A DNA stretch of 64,000 nt from Uliginosibacterium gangwonense DSM 18521 (GTDB taxonomy: Bacteria; Pseudomonadota; Gammaproteobacteria; Burkholderiales; Rhodocyclaceae). Shown here piece by piece: positions 1 through 7,976 of the stretch (position 1 is the stretch's first letter; each line of letters starts with the position of its first letter). The notes below the pieces were generated by a model. It was given only the letters and a program-made list of their open reading frames with translations, had not been told where the DNA came from and did no database searches. The translations under genes and the position numbers were made by a program. The stretch is from contig NZ_KB892835.1 in NCBI RefSeq assembly GCF_000373965.1, positions 131,954 to 195,953 on the forward strand, written 5' to 3'.

Positions 1-1
1 C

Positions 2-388
2 ACCCGCCGCAATCCACGCGTGGGTGTTGAGCCCAAGGATTTCCTCTTCCGTATGGATGGCAAGGCCGTTTTCAGGTTGGCCAGCCAGACCATGCCGAGG
101 TTGCTGGATGATGTGCTGTATGAAGCGGGCATCTCTCGTCAACAGCTTGACGTGGTGGTGCCACACCAAGCCAGCCATCTGGGCATGGCGCATCTGATCA
201 AGCGCTTGGATTTGTCCAAGGAACGGGTCGTCAACATCTATCCAACCCATGGCAATCAGGTGGCAGCATCTATTCCCACGGCATTGCACTACGCCTATGA
301 TCAGGGGTTGGCCAAGCCGGGAAAATCCGCCTTGTTGCTGGGGACCGCAGCGGGCTTTACCGCTGGCGCTGCGGTGCTGACGCTATGA
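2..388 (+). CDS. 3-oxoacyl-ACP synthase III / OleA-like condensing enzyme, C-terminal part (5' partial)
   Basis: The reading frame is open to the left edge, so only the last ~128 residues are present. They match the C-terminal half of FabH/OleA-type thiolases. The catalytic histidine sits in VVPHQAS and the catalytic asparagine in HGNQVAASIP; the nucleophilic cysteine would lie outside the window. Such enzymes join two acyl thioesters by Claisen condensation. The stop codon overlaps the start of the next gene (ATGA), so the two are translationally coupled. The reductase and adenylating enzyme downstream favour an OleA-like or secondary-lipid role over primary fatty acid synthesis. The fold is secure; the substrate is unknown. 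Confidence 0.85.
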   Translation, partial: TRRNPRVGVEPKDFLFRMDGKAVFRLASQTMPRLLDDVLYEAGISRQQLDVVVPHQASHLGMAHLIKRLDLSKERVVNIYPTHGNQVAASIPTALHYAYDQGLAKPGKSALLLGTAAGFTAGAAVLTL

Positions 389-1389
389 TGAAAATTCTGG
401 TAACGGGGGCGACCAGTGGCCTGGGGCGCAACGCCGTGGAAGCCTTGCTGCAGCGGGGTATTGAGGCGATTGCACTGGGGCGTGATCGTGCGGTACTGGA
501 TGCAATCGCCCAACGCGGCATCAAGGTATGCCAAGCGGATCTTGCTGCTGTAACGCTTGAAGAAGCGCGTGCACTGGTGCGCGGCATGGATGCCGTCTGG
601 CACTGCGCGGCACTGTCTTCTCCTTGGGGGGCATACCAAGCCTTCTACGAAGCCAATGTGCAAGCCAGCGAAACCTTGTTTCAGGCCTGTGCGGCAGAGG
701 GGGTTGGGCGCTTTGTGCACATATCGACCCCCGCCTTGTACTTTGATTTCAATCATCGCCTGAATATCCGCGAAGATTTCAAGCCTGATCGTCATGTCAA
801 TCATTATGCGGCGACCAAAGCCCTGGCAGAACAGCGCCTGCAATCTTACGCGGCCAGGGCTCCTGACACGCATCTGTGTATTCTGCGGCCCCGTGCGATA
901 TTTGGTCCGCATGACCGGGTGCTCTTCCCCCGTCTGCTCAAGGTGATTGACCCGGCAACAGGTAAATTGACCCTCCCGCGTGCCGGGCGCACCATGCTTG
1001 ATCTGACTTATGCGGCCAATGTGGTACACGCCATGTGGCGGGCTACGGTGGCGGATTATCCCTCTGGATCAGTCTTCAATATCACCAATGGCGAGCCCAT
1101 CCGCGTGGTGGATGCACTGGAGCTATTGCTGGTGCGGGAACTTCAGCGGCCGTTGTATGTCAATGGTTTGCCCTATCCATTGTTGGCAACGGTGGCCTGG
1201 GGAATGGAGCAGGCCGCCCGTGTGACCGGTGTGGAACCTCGCCTGACGCGTTATAGCCTGGGTGCGCTGGCGTTTGATATGACGTTGGATATCACCGAGG
1301 CCAAATCCATGCTGGGGTATGTGCCGGTTGTGTCGCTTGAGCAGGGCATTGCGCATACCGCACGCTGGTTGCAGGAGCATCATGGCTGA
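385..1389 (+). CDS. NAD(P)-dependent epimerase/dehydratase, OleD-like 3-beta-HSD family reductase
   Basis: This 334-residue extended short-chain dehydrogenase starts with a Rossmann motif, LVTGATSGLGRNA, right after the initiator. The catalytic Tyr-x3-Lys is in HYAATKALAEQ. The segment VHISTPALYF resembles the active-site serine strand of OleD and 3-beta-hydroxysteroid dehydrogenase relatives. OleD reduces the beta-keto acid made by OleA to a beta-hydroxy acid, and the same step is plausible here because a condensing enzyme lies directly upstream with a 4-base overlap. Another oxidoreductase or epimerase role is possible; only the fold and catalytic residues can be seen. Confidence 0.82.
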   Translation: MMKILVTGATSGLGRNAVEALLQRGIEAIALGRDRAVLDAIAQRGIKVCQADLAAVTLEEARALVRGMDAVWHCAALSSPWGAYQAFYEANVQASETLFQACAAEGVGRFVHISTPALYFDFNHRLNIREDFKPDRHVNHYAATKALAEQRLQSYAARAPDTHLCILRPRAIFGPHDRVLFPRLLKVIDPATGKLTLPRAGRTMLDLTYAANVVHAMWRATVADYPSGSVFNITNGEPIRVVDALELLLVRELQRPLYVNGLPYPLLATVAWGMEQAARVTGVEPRLTRYSLGALAFDMTLDITEAKSMLGYVPVVSLEQGIAHTARWLQEHHG

Positions 1390-2176
1390 AATTCACGCCT
1401 TCAAGGTTGGTTATTGTACGCATCCCGCCTGCATGGCAGTCAAGGGGGCAGGCTTGCGCCCGCGTCCCTTTCCTTCGCGTGCCTATCTGCTGATGACGCA
1501 ATCCGGCCCCTATCTTTGGGACACGGGTTATTCCGAGCATTTCAGCGAAGAGGCACGCGGCATCTATACTCCGTACCGCTGGGTGACGCCCGTTCATTAC
1601 CAGCATGATGCGGATTGCCTGGAAACGCAGCTCGCCCGCTTTGGCGTGTGGCCGCGTGATATCCGCGCTATCCTCATTTCTCATTTTCATGCTGATCACG
1701 TATCCGGTCTGCGTGATTATCCAGGGGTGCCCATGATGGCATCCCGATTTGCGCTAGACGCCATCCGCAAGCTGCAAGGCTTGGCCGCTCTGCGTAGAGC
1801 CTTTATTCCTGCACTATTGCCAAAGGATTTTGAAGAGCGCATCCAGGCGTTTGAAAGCACGCCGGCGCGAGACCTGCCTGCCGCCTTGCATCCGTTCAAG
1901 CAAGGGTGGCCGATTGATGCGGGTGGCGAACTCTGGGCTGTTGCTTTGCCCGGCCACGCAGAAGGGCACATGGGGGCTTTTGTGCAAACGGAATCAGGCT
2001 GGCAACTGCTCGCTGCGGACGCTGCCTGGGCGCCGGAAGCCTACCGTGAATTGCGTGGCCCGGCAGAGTTGTCTTTCCTGATCCAGCATAGCCGCAAGGA
2101 ATACTACAAGACACTGGCAAAGCTCCATGCGCTGGATGGCAATGGCATCAAGATTCACCTGAGCCATGAGATGTAA
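1382..2176 (+). CDS. MBL-fold metallo-hydrolase
   Basis: This 264-residue protein belongs to the metallo-beta-lactamase superfamily. The metal-binding signature HFHADH is at about residues 101-106, and a later Gly-His (LPGHAEGHMG) supplies further ligands. The ATG at 1382 was chosen because it gives a normal family N-terminus and overlaps the previous gene by 8 bases, as elsewhere in this cluster. Members of the fold hydrolyse lactones, thioesters and other esters. By context it could release or open an acyl intermediate made by the neighbouring condensing and reducing enzymes; that is inference. Confidence 0.85.
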   Translation: MAEIHAFKVGYCTHPACMAVKGAGLRPRPFPSRAYLLMTQSGPYLWDTGYSEHFSEEARGIYTPYRWVTPVHYQHDADCLETQLARFGVWPRDIRAILISHFHADHVSGLRDYPGVPMMASRFALDAIRKLQGLAALRRAFIPALLPKDFEERIQAFESTPARDLPAALHPFKQGWPIDAGGELWAVALPGHAEGHMGAFVQTESGWQLLAADAAWAPEAYRELRGPAELSFLIQHSRKEYYKTLAKLHALDGNGIKIHLSHEM

Positions 2177-2222
2177 TGCCATGTGCAACTGCTTCCGGTG
2201 ATCTGGAATAGGATATTACTTG

Positions 2223-3512
2223 ATGTTCAGCGTTCTCTCTTTGTTGCATCACTATTACTCAGCCCGGCGTCTGCGGTTCAAGGATCGGGCTGCACTGGAA
2301 GCGCATCAGGCACAGGCCTTGTCACGCCATCTCAATTGGCTTTCCGCGCATAGTCCTTATTACGCAGCGTATGCCGGGCTGCCTTTGGCGCAGTGGCCTA
2401 TGGTGGACAAGGCAGCGTGTCTGGCGCATTTCGATACAATGAATACCGCCGGATTGCAACTGGCCGCCGTCAAGGCTGCGGCCCTGCGTGCCGAGCATGA
2501 GCGGGATTTTTCACCGACGCTCGGGAAATATACCGTTGGCCTGTCTTCTGGCACCAGTGGCATGCGTGGCGTGTTTGTGGCAAGCCCTGCCGAGCGCGCC
2601 AAATGGGCGGGGCTGATACTGGCAAAGCTGCTGCCCGATGGATTTTTCCGCCGCGAACGGATTGCCTTCTTTTTGCGGGCCAATAGCAATCTCTACAAAA
2701 GCGTGCAGACCCCATGGATCGGGTTTCGCTTTTTCGATCTGACCGCTGCTTTTGAGCCACAACTCGAAGCGCTGACGCAATACCAACCCAGCATTATCGT
2801 CGCGCCCGCCCAGGTTTTGCGTGCGTTTGCGCTTGCCCAGCGGGAAGGGCGCCTGACCATTGCGCCCAAGCGTGTTATATCGGTGGCAGAGGTGCTGGAA
2901 CCGGGGGACCGTCAGCTGATCGAATCCTTGTGGGTGCCACCTTCAGAAGTGTATCAGGCAACAGAGGGGTTTCTGGGATGTTCATGTTCTCATGGCAATC
3001 TGCATCTGAACGAAGAATATCTGCATATCGAGCCGGAATGGCTGGATGCGGACAAGACCCGCATGGTGCCGATCATCACCGATTTTACGCGTACCACCCA
3101 GCCCATCATCCGTTATCGCCTCAATGATGTGCTGGCGGTGCGCAAGGAGCCTTGCCCCTGCGGCAATCCAACGCTTACCTTGGCGCACATTGAGGGGCGC
3201 TGTGACGATCAATTGCAACTTCCTGCGCAAGCGGGCGGGCAGATGGCGGTGTTTGCCGATGCCATTTCACGTGCTTTGCTGCGGGTCTTGCCGCTTGAAT
3301 TGGATTATCGCCTGACGCAAACAGCCCCAGGTGCCTTGCGATTGGCATGTCCGCTGGAATCGGCACAGGTTCCGGCGGTGTTTTCTGCCCTTGGGCGGGA
3401 GCTTGAACAACTGGGGGTGAATACTGCATTACTCAAATGGGATTGGACGCCACAATTGCCGGTGTTTGACCCCAGTGCAAAACGTCGGCGCATCATACGG
3501 AGCATTACTTGA
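2223..3512 (+). CDS. F390-synthetase/PaaK-like adenylate-forming enzyme
   Basis: About 429 residues, related to phenylacetate-CoA ligase and coenzyme F390 synthetase within the adenylate-forming (ANL) superfamily. A phosphate-binding loop, LSSGTSGMRG, lies near residues 107-116, an A5-like motif YQATEG in the middle, and RYRLNDVL in the position of the usual Tyr-Arg-Thr-Gly-Asp motif. A CPCGNP segment is typical of the PaaK branch. ATG 2223 is preferred over the TTG one codon upstream. It probably activates a carboxylic acid as an adenylate; whether the acceptor is CoA, an amine or an internal hydroxyl (as in OleC) cannot be told. The 3' end overlaps the ATP-grasp gene. Confidence 0.8.
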   Translation: MFSVLSLLHHYYSARRLRFKDRAALEAHQAQALSRHLNWLSAHSPYYAAYAGLPLAQWPMVDKAACLAHFDTMNTAGLQLAAVKAAALRAEHERDFSPTLGKYTVGLSSGTSGMRGVFVASPAERAKWAGLILAKLLPDGFFRRERIAFFLRANSNLYKSVQTPWIGFRFFDLTAAFEPQLEALTQYQPSIIVAPAQVLRAFALAQREGRLTIAPKRVISVAEVLEPGDRQLIESLWVPPSEVYQATEGFLGCSCSHGNLHLNEEYLHIEPEWLDADKTRMVPIITDFTRTTQPIIRYRLNDVLAVRKEPCPCGNPTLTLAHIEGRCDDQLQLPAQAGGQMAVFADAISRALLRVLPLELDYRLTQTAPGALRLACPLESAQVPAVFSALGRELEQLGVNTALLKWDWTPQLPVFDPSAKRRRIIRSIT

Positions 3513-4639
3513 ACATCTTGATCACCGGCGCACGTGCGCCGATCAGCGCCGATCTTGCCCGCGTGCTGGCGGGTGCGGGCCAGCGCATCTGGCTGACGGA
3601 CAGTCTGCGCTGGCCGATTGGCCGTTTTTCGCCGCATATCCAGGGCTTTTGCCAAACACCACCCCCTGTCGGTCAATTCGAGGCCTTTTCACAGGCCATG
3701 GCCGAGCTGGTGGCCGCACACGGCATTGAATGCATCATCCCCACCTCGGAAGAGGTGTTCTGGCTGGCCCAGGTGCCCGCCTTGCAGCCCTTGTTGTTTG
3801 CGCCACCTTTTGAGGTGCTGGATGCACTCCACAACAAGGCGCAATTTGCTCACTTTGCGCAAAGAATGGGTTACGGGGCACCCCAGAATTTTGTTCTGCG
3901 CTCGCAGGACGAAGCGCGTGCCTTTGTGCATGAACATGCCCCGCAGGATTTTGTGTTCAAACCTGTGTACTCGCGCTTTGGCACGTCTGTGCATGTCGAG
4001 CCTTTGCCGCCAACGGTACTCAATCTGGATTTTTCGCGTCCGTGGCTCGCGCAAACCCGCATCAAGGGGCAGGAGGTCTGTTTGTATAATGTTGCCAAGC
4101 AGGGGCGATTGCTCTTGCATCGCGCCTACCTACCCCGGTATCGGGCCGGGCAGGGGGCGAGCATCTATTTTGAGCCGTTTTATGACGATAAACTGTTTGT
4201 GCTGTGTGAAAAGATCATCTCCGCACTGGAATTGAGTGGGCAGATCAGTTTTGATGTGATTCAGGGCGATAGTGGGCCGGTGGTACTCGAATGCAATCCG
4301 CGTGGCACCAGTGGGGTTCATCTTGCAGCCCTGCAGCCGCAAGCTTTTGCCGCTGCCCTGCTGGGCGAATCCGCTTGCGCCGATCATCTGGCACATCAAC
4401 CCAGTGTGCTCGGCCTGCCGTTCTTGATGTATCACGGCCACCAGCTTTGGCGAGATGAGGTCCGTGAGGATCTGGCGCGCGCCCAGGATGCCATGCGGGC
4501 AGCGGGTGTTCCGCGTTGGGCACCTGTTGTTTCCACTGTCGAGGTGCTGGGCCGGGCCTGCCGTTTGATGTGCAACCCGCTGGCTGCCTGTACGCGCGAT
4601 ATCGAATGGAACGGAGTGGTTGATGTTCTTGATGCCTGA
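3509..4639 (+). CDS. ATP-grasp domain ligase
   Basis: About 376 residues with a TTG start that overlaps the upstream stop (TTGA) and follows an ACGGAG-like ribosome site. The N-terminus (ILITGARAP) is a Rossmann-like pre-ATP-grasp fold. The ATP-grasp core follows, with DFVFKPVYSRFGTSV as the nucleotide-binding lysine strand and LECNPRGTSG as the metal-binding Glu/Asn motif. Such enzymes couple carboxylates to amines or thiols through acyl-phosphates. Beside an adenylating enzyme and a GNAT-like protein, it suggests that the product carries an amide or peptide bond. The substrate is unknown. Confidence 0.82.
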   Translation: MNILITGARAPISADLARVLAGAGQRIWLTDSLRWPIGRFSPHIQGFCQTPPPVGQFEAFSQAMAELVAAHGIECIIPTSEEVFWLAQVPALQPLLFAPPFEVLDALHNKAQFAHFAQRMGYGAPQNFVLRSQDEARAFVHEHAPQDFVFKPVYSRFGTSVHVEPLPPTVLNLDFSRPWLAQTRIKGQEVCLYNVAKQGRLLLHRAYLPRYRAGQGASIYFEPFYDDKLFVLCEKIISALELSGQISFDVIQGDSGPVVLECNPRGTSGVHLAALQPQAFAAALLGESACADHLAHQPSVLGLPFLMYHGHQLWRDEVREDLARAQDAMRAAGVPRWAPVVSTVEVLGRACRLMCNPLAACTRDIEWNGVVDVLDA

Positions 4640-5735
4640 GGTATGTGATCCCTGGCAGGCTTTTTTGCATACGGCCCTGCTGCCCCGGCGCTTGGCGAGC
4701 AACTTGAGCGTGGATACCCATCTGGTATTGGCAGGAGGGCAGAATATGCCTGTGACACTCAATCTGGATGGGCAGGCTATGACCAGCTGGGTAGCAAGTT
4801 TGCGCAACAGTTACGGCCCCTATGCACGTGCCGAGACTGATCTGGTGGGTATGTCCCCTTGGCTCAAGCCCTTGTACCAAGGGGCGTCACAATTTGCCGA
4901 GCGGCTTTTGTGCATGGGGGGCTTGAAGGGTGGTTTGTTTCTGAACAACTGGTTGCTGGCAACCAATCTGTATTCGCAGGCGTTTGACTGCGCATCCATT
5001 TTGCATGCGTGTGCTGAACTGGAAAAGACATATCCTGACGTGCCCGTTGTGGTGCGTTCGCTGGTGGCGCCACTGCATGCACGCCTGATGGCGGAGCTGG
5101 CGCAAGCCGATTTTGTCTTTCTGCCTACGCGGCAGGTCTGGTTGCAGCATGAAATCCAGACGGGCGGTTGGCGCCACCATTCGGACGTTAAAAAGGATCT
5201 GGCACTTGAGCACCGCAAGGCGGCCACTACCGAGTGGGTGCCTGGGGCGCAGTTTTGCGATGCAGATTTCTCCCGTGCCTGTAGCCTTTATAATGCATTG
5301 TATCGTGGCCGCTATCCGGTTCATAACCCGGATTACCAGGACGCTTTCTTTCGCCTAGGGGTACAATCCGGATGGTTGCGCCTGTACGGGCTACGCGAGC
5401 CGGGCAAGCCTTTATGTGGCGTGGTGGGGGTGATCGAACGTGAAGGGGTGTATGCCACACCGGTATTGGGTTACGACCTGACCGCAAGCACGGCGGAGGG
5501 GCTCTATCGGCGCCTGATGCTGAAGGCATTTCTAGAAGTGGAGGAGGGCCGGGGGATTTTGCATTGTAGCGGTGGTGCCGGGCATTTCAAACGCCAGCGT
5601 GGGGCATGTAGCGCGGTGGAATTTGCGGCCATCCATGTTGCCCGTCTTTCCAGGCCCCAGCGTGCTGCCTTGCGCAGCTTGGCGGGATTGCTGCACAAGC
5701 TGGCTGTGCCCTATCTGCAGGAGAAAGTGTTGTGA
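4623..5735 (+). CDS. Uncharacterised protein, probable GNAT-fold acyltransferase
   Basis: About 370 residues with no clear signal peptide or membrane segment. I do not recognise the family firmly. The C-terminal half resembles acyl-CoA N-acyltransferase folds of the FemAB/GNAT type: a central strand with GVVGVIEREG, then GLYRRLMLKAFLEVEE as a possible acyl-donor-binding helix, then a conserved-looking SGGAGHFKRQRGA motif. The start overlaps the ATP-grasp gene by about 17 bases and the stop overlaps the PAP2 gene (GTGA), so it is part of the same transcript. An amine- or hydroxyl-acylating role in the cluster is a guess. Confidence 0.5.
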   Translation: MFLMPEVCDPWQAFLHTALLPRRLASNLSVDTHLVLAGGQNMPVTLNLDGQAMTSWVASLRNSYGPYARAETDLVGMSPWLKPLYQGASQFAERLLCMGGLKGGLFLNNWLLATNLYSQAFDCASILHACAELEKTYPDVPVVVRSLVAPLHARLMAELAQADFVFLPTRQVWLQHEIQTGGWRHHSDVKKDLALEHRKAATTEWVPGAQFCDADFSRACSLYNALYRGRYPVHNPDYQDAFFRLGVQSGWLRLYGLREPGKPLCGVVGVIEREGVYATPVLGYDLTASTAEGLYRRLMLKAFLEVEEGRGILHCSGGAGHFKRQRGACSAVEFAAIHVARLSRPQRAALRSLAGLLHKLAVPYLQEKVL

Positions 5736-6358
5736 GTGCAAGGGAGCGCGTGCTGCGCTGGTGGCTGGCTTTGCTGGGAAATACCATCCTGTACGGCGGC
5801 ACGGGCTATTTTGCCGGGAATCCGATCCATGCCGTGCCCCCTGTTATGCTGGATGAGTGGATTGGTTTTAGCCCTCACGCCATATGGGGATATATGTCGT
5901 TTTTTGTGTTGATCGGCTGGACCTTTCTGCGCGTACCAGCGGCGGTGGCCCGTTGCCTGACCTGGCTGATTCCGGCAACTTCCGCTTTTGCGGCGATTTT
6001 TTTCTGGCTGTATCCAACCCGCATTGGTGTGGCCCAGCCCTGCGGGATGGAGAACCTGAGTGCGTGGGCGTGTCACGTCTTGCAATCGACGGACACCCCC
6101 TATAACTGTCTGCCGTCCTTGCATGCGGCCATCAGTGTGTTGTGTGTGGGCGCGCTGTGGTCTGCCGTCGGGCGTTATGCGAGGATGGTTTATCTGGTTT
6201 GGGCTGTGTGGATCTGCTGGTCTGCCATCGCGCTACGCCAGCATCTGAGTGCCGATATTTTGGCGGGCGCCGTTTTGGGGGCTGTGGCAGTCTGGCTTGC
6301 GTGGGATCAATTCCAGGCGCAGCGCTTGCCCAAGGCGGGGCTGGGAAGAACGGCCTGA
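5732..6358 (+). CDS. PAP2-family membrane phosphatase
   Basis: 208 residues with about six hydrophobic segments. Two of the three PAP2 signature motifs are visible: PSLHAA near the middle, and RQHLSADILAG carrying the second catalytic histidine and its aspartate. The first Lys/Arg-Pro motif is not obvious, which is common in the inositolphosphotransferase-like branch. It starts at GTG overlapping the previous stop. PAP2 enzymes remove phosphate from lipid phosphates or transfer phospho-headgroups. As the last gene of the cluster it points to a membrane-lipid product or precursor. Confidence 0.78.
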   Translation: MSARERVLRWWLALLGNTILYGGTGYFAGNPIHAVPPVMLDEWIGFSPHAIWGYMSFFVLIGWTFLRVPAAVARCLTWLIPATSAFAAIFFWLYPTRIGVAQPCGMENLSAWACHVLQSTDTPYNCLPSLHAAISVLCVGALWSAVGRYARMVYLVWAVWICWSAIALRQHLSADILAGAVLGAVAVWLAWDQFQAQRLPKAGLGRTA

Positions 6359-6413
6359 TTGGCGGATAATCTATCGCTTCTGTCGTGGGGCGTGTTCAAG
6401 TGCAGCAGGCCCC

Positions 6414-6429
6414 ATGCACGTCTGTGCAT
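6414..6429 (+). terminator. Small hairpin after the lipid cluster
   Basis: A 6-base-pair stem (ATGCAC/GTGCAT) with a 4-base loop, followed by TTTCCC, lies 55 bases past the PAP2 stop. It could end the cluster transcript, but the stem is short and the T run weak. Confidence 0.3.
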
Positions 6430-6507
6430 TTCCCTTGCGCCAAGCCTGTTGTGTAGTGTGACAGGCTGAGTTGCCAGGGGCTCCGTTCCTGTTTGAGGTT
6501 CCCCCGC

Positions 6508-7908
6508 GTGTTTCGCATTCCTAAACTTGTACTGATCCCCATGATCGTGGCCTGTGCGCTCTTCATGGAGAACATGGATTCCACTGTGATCGCCACCTCC
6601 TTGCCCACCATTGCGCGGGACTTGGGTGAGAATCCGATTGCGCTGAAACTGGCGCTGACGTCCTACTTGCTCAGTCTGGCTATCTTCATACCGATCAGTG
6701 GCTGGATGGCGGATCGGTTTGGTGCCCGCACGGTGTTCCGTACCGCCATCTGGGTGTTCATGGGCGGCTCCATGCTGTGCGCATTTTCAAATTCCCTGCT
6801 CGGTTTTGTGGCAGCCCGCTTTGTTCAGGGCATGGGCGGGGCGATGATGGTGCCGGTGGGGCGCCTGGTGGTGCTGCGTTCCGCTACCAAAGAAGAGTTG
6901 GTACGGGCGTTGAGCTACCTGACGATTCCCGCGCTGGTCGGCCCGGTGATCGGCCCGCCCCTTGGGGGCTTCATCAGTACCTATTTCCATTGGCGCTGGA
7001 TCTTTTTCATCAACATCCCGATCAGCATCATCGGCATCGTGATGGCAGGCATCCACATCGAAAACCTGAAGGAGGCGCAGACGCCTCCGCTGGATATCCC
7101 CGGCTTTATGCTGTCGGCAGTGAGCCTTTCACTGCTCATGATGGGGTTGGCAACTTTTGGGCGGCATCTGTTGCCGACCCCAATATCGGTGCTGTGCGTG
7201 GTCATTGGTGCCATCCTGCTTGCAGGCTATGTCTTCCAGGCCCGACGCACCGAGCACCCACTGCTCAATCTCGATTTGTTCCGGATTCCCTCCTTCAACG
7301 CAGGGGTGACCGGCGGGTTCTTCTTTCGCATTGGCATCGGGGCAATCCCTTTCCTGCTGCCCCTGATGCTGCAACTGGGGTTTGGCCTCAACTCCTTCGA
7401 GTCTGGCATGCTCACCTGTGCCTCGGCGATTGGTGCCATCTTCATGAAAACCATCGCCGCAAAAATCCTGCAGCGCTATGGTTTCCGTTCTGTGCTGGTG
7501 ACCAATACGGTGCTGGTCACGGCATCGTTGGCGGTGATCGGGCTGTTCACCCGCACCACCCCGGCCATGGTCATCATCAGCATCTTGCTGCTGGGGGGCT
7601 GTTTCCGTTCGCTGCAATTTACCAGTCTGAATGCTCTGTCATATGCCGACATCGACAAACCCGTGATGAGCCAAGCTACCAGCATGGCCAGCGTAGTCCA
7701 GCAACTGGCCGCCGGGATGGGGATTACCGTGGGTGCGCTGGCTTTGCAGGGCAGCAACTGGTTTCAGGGCCATGCCCAGATCGTGGCGGGGGACTTCCCG
7801 CCAGCCTTCCTGTTCGTGTCTTTGGTTTCTCTCTCGTCGCTCTTCTGGCTGAACCGCCTTGCCAAAGATGCAGGGGCCGAGATTTCTGGTCATCAGAGCG
7901 AGGGTTGA
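6508..7908 (+). CDS. MFS transporter, DHA2 (EmrB-like) family
   Basis: About 466 residues with some 14 hydrophobic segments, the topology of DHA2 drug:proton antiporters. Family landmarks are ENMDSTVIATSLPTIA in helix 1, GWMADRFGARTVF in the helix 2-3 loop, FVQGMGGAMMVPVGR in helix 4, and GPVIGPPLGGFI as the antiporter motif in helix 5. GTG 6508 was chosen because a GAGG lies about ten bases upstream; an ATG at 6541 is the alternative but would cut into helix 1. It is probably an inner-membrane exporter of drugs or metabolites. It may export the product of the upstream cluster, though 149 bases separate them. Confidence 0.82.
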   Translation: MFRIPKLVLIPMIVACALFMENMDSTVIATSLPTIARDLGENPIALKLALTSYLLSLAIFIPISGWMADRFGARTVFRTAIWVFMGGSMLCAFSNSLLGFVAARFVQGMGGAMMVPVGRLVVLRSATKEELVRALSYLTIPALVGPVIGPPLGGFISTYFHWRWIFFINIPISIIGIVMAGIHIENLKEAQTPPLDIPGFMLSAVSLSLLMMGLATFGRHLLPTPISVLCVVIGAILLAGYVFQARRTEHPLLNLDLFRIPSFNAGVTGGFFFRIGIGAIPFLLPLMLQLGFGLNSFESGMLTCASAIGAIFMKTIAAKILQRYGFRSVLVTNTVLVTASLAVIGLFTRTTPAMVIISILLLGGCFRSLQFTSLNALSYADIDKPVMSQATSMASVVQQLAAGMGITVGALALQGSNWFQGHAQIVAGDFPPAFLFVSLVSLSSLFWLNRLAKDAGAEISGHQSEG

Positions 7909-7976
7909 AGCCGGGGCTGCCGCCAGAGCGATGAGCCGTGTTAATGTATAAAAAAATCTTACCTAGGAGACAATAG

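Noticed and set aside
6777-7934. Plus-strand open frame overlapping the MFS transporter in another frame
   Set aside because: The transporter frame has clear family motifs and membrane helices; the alternative has none.
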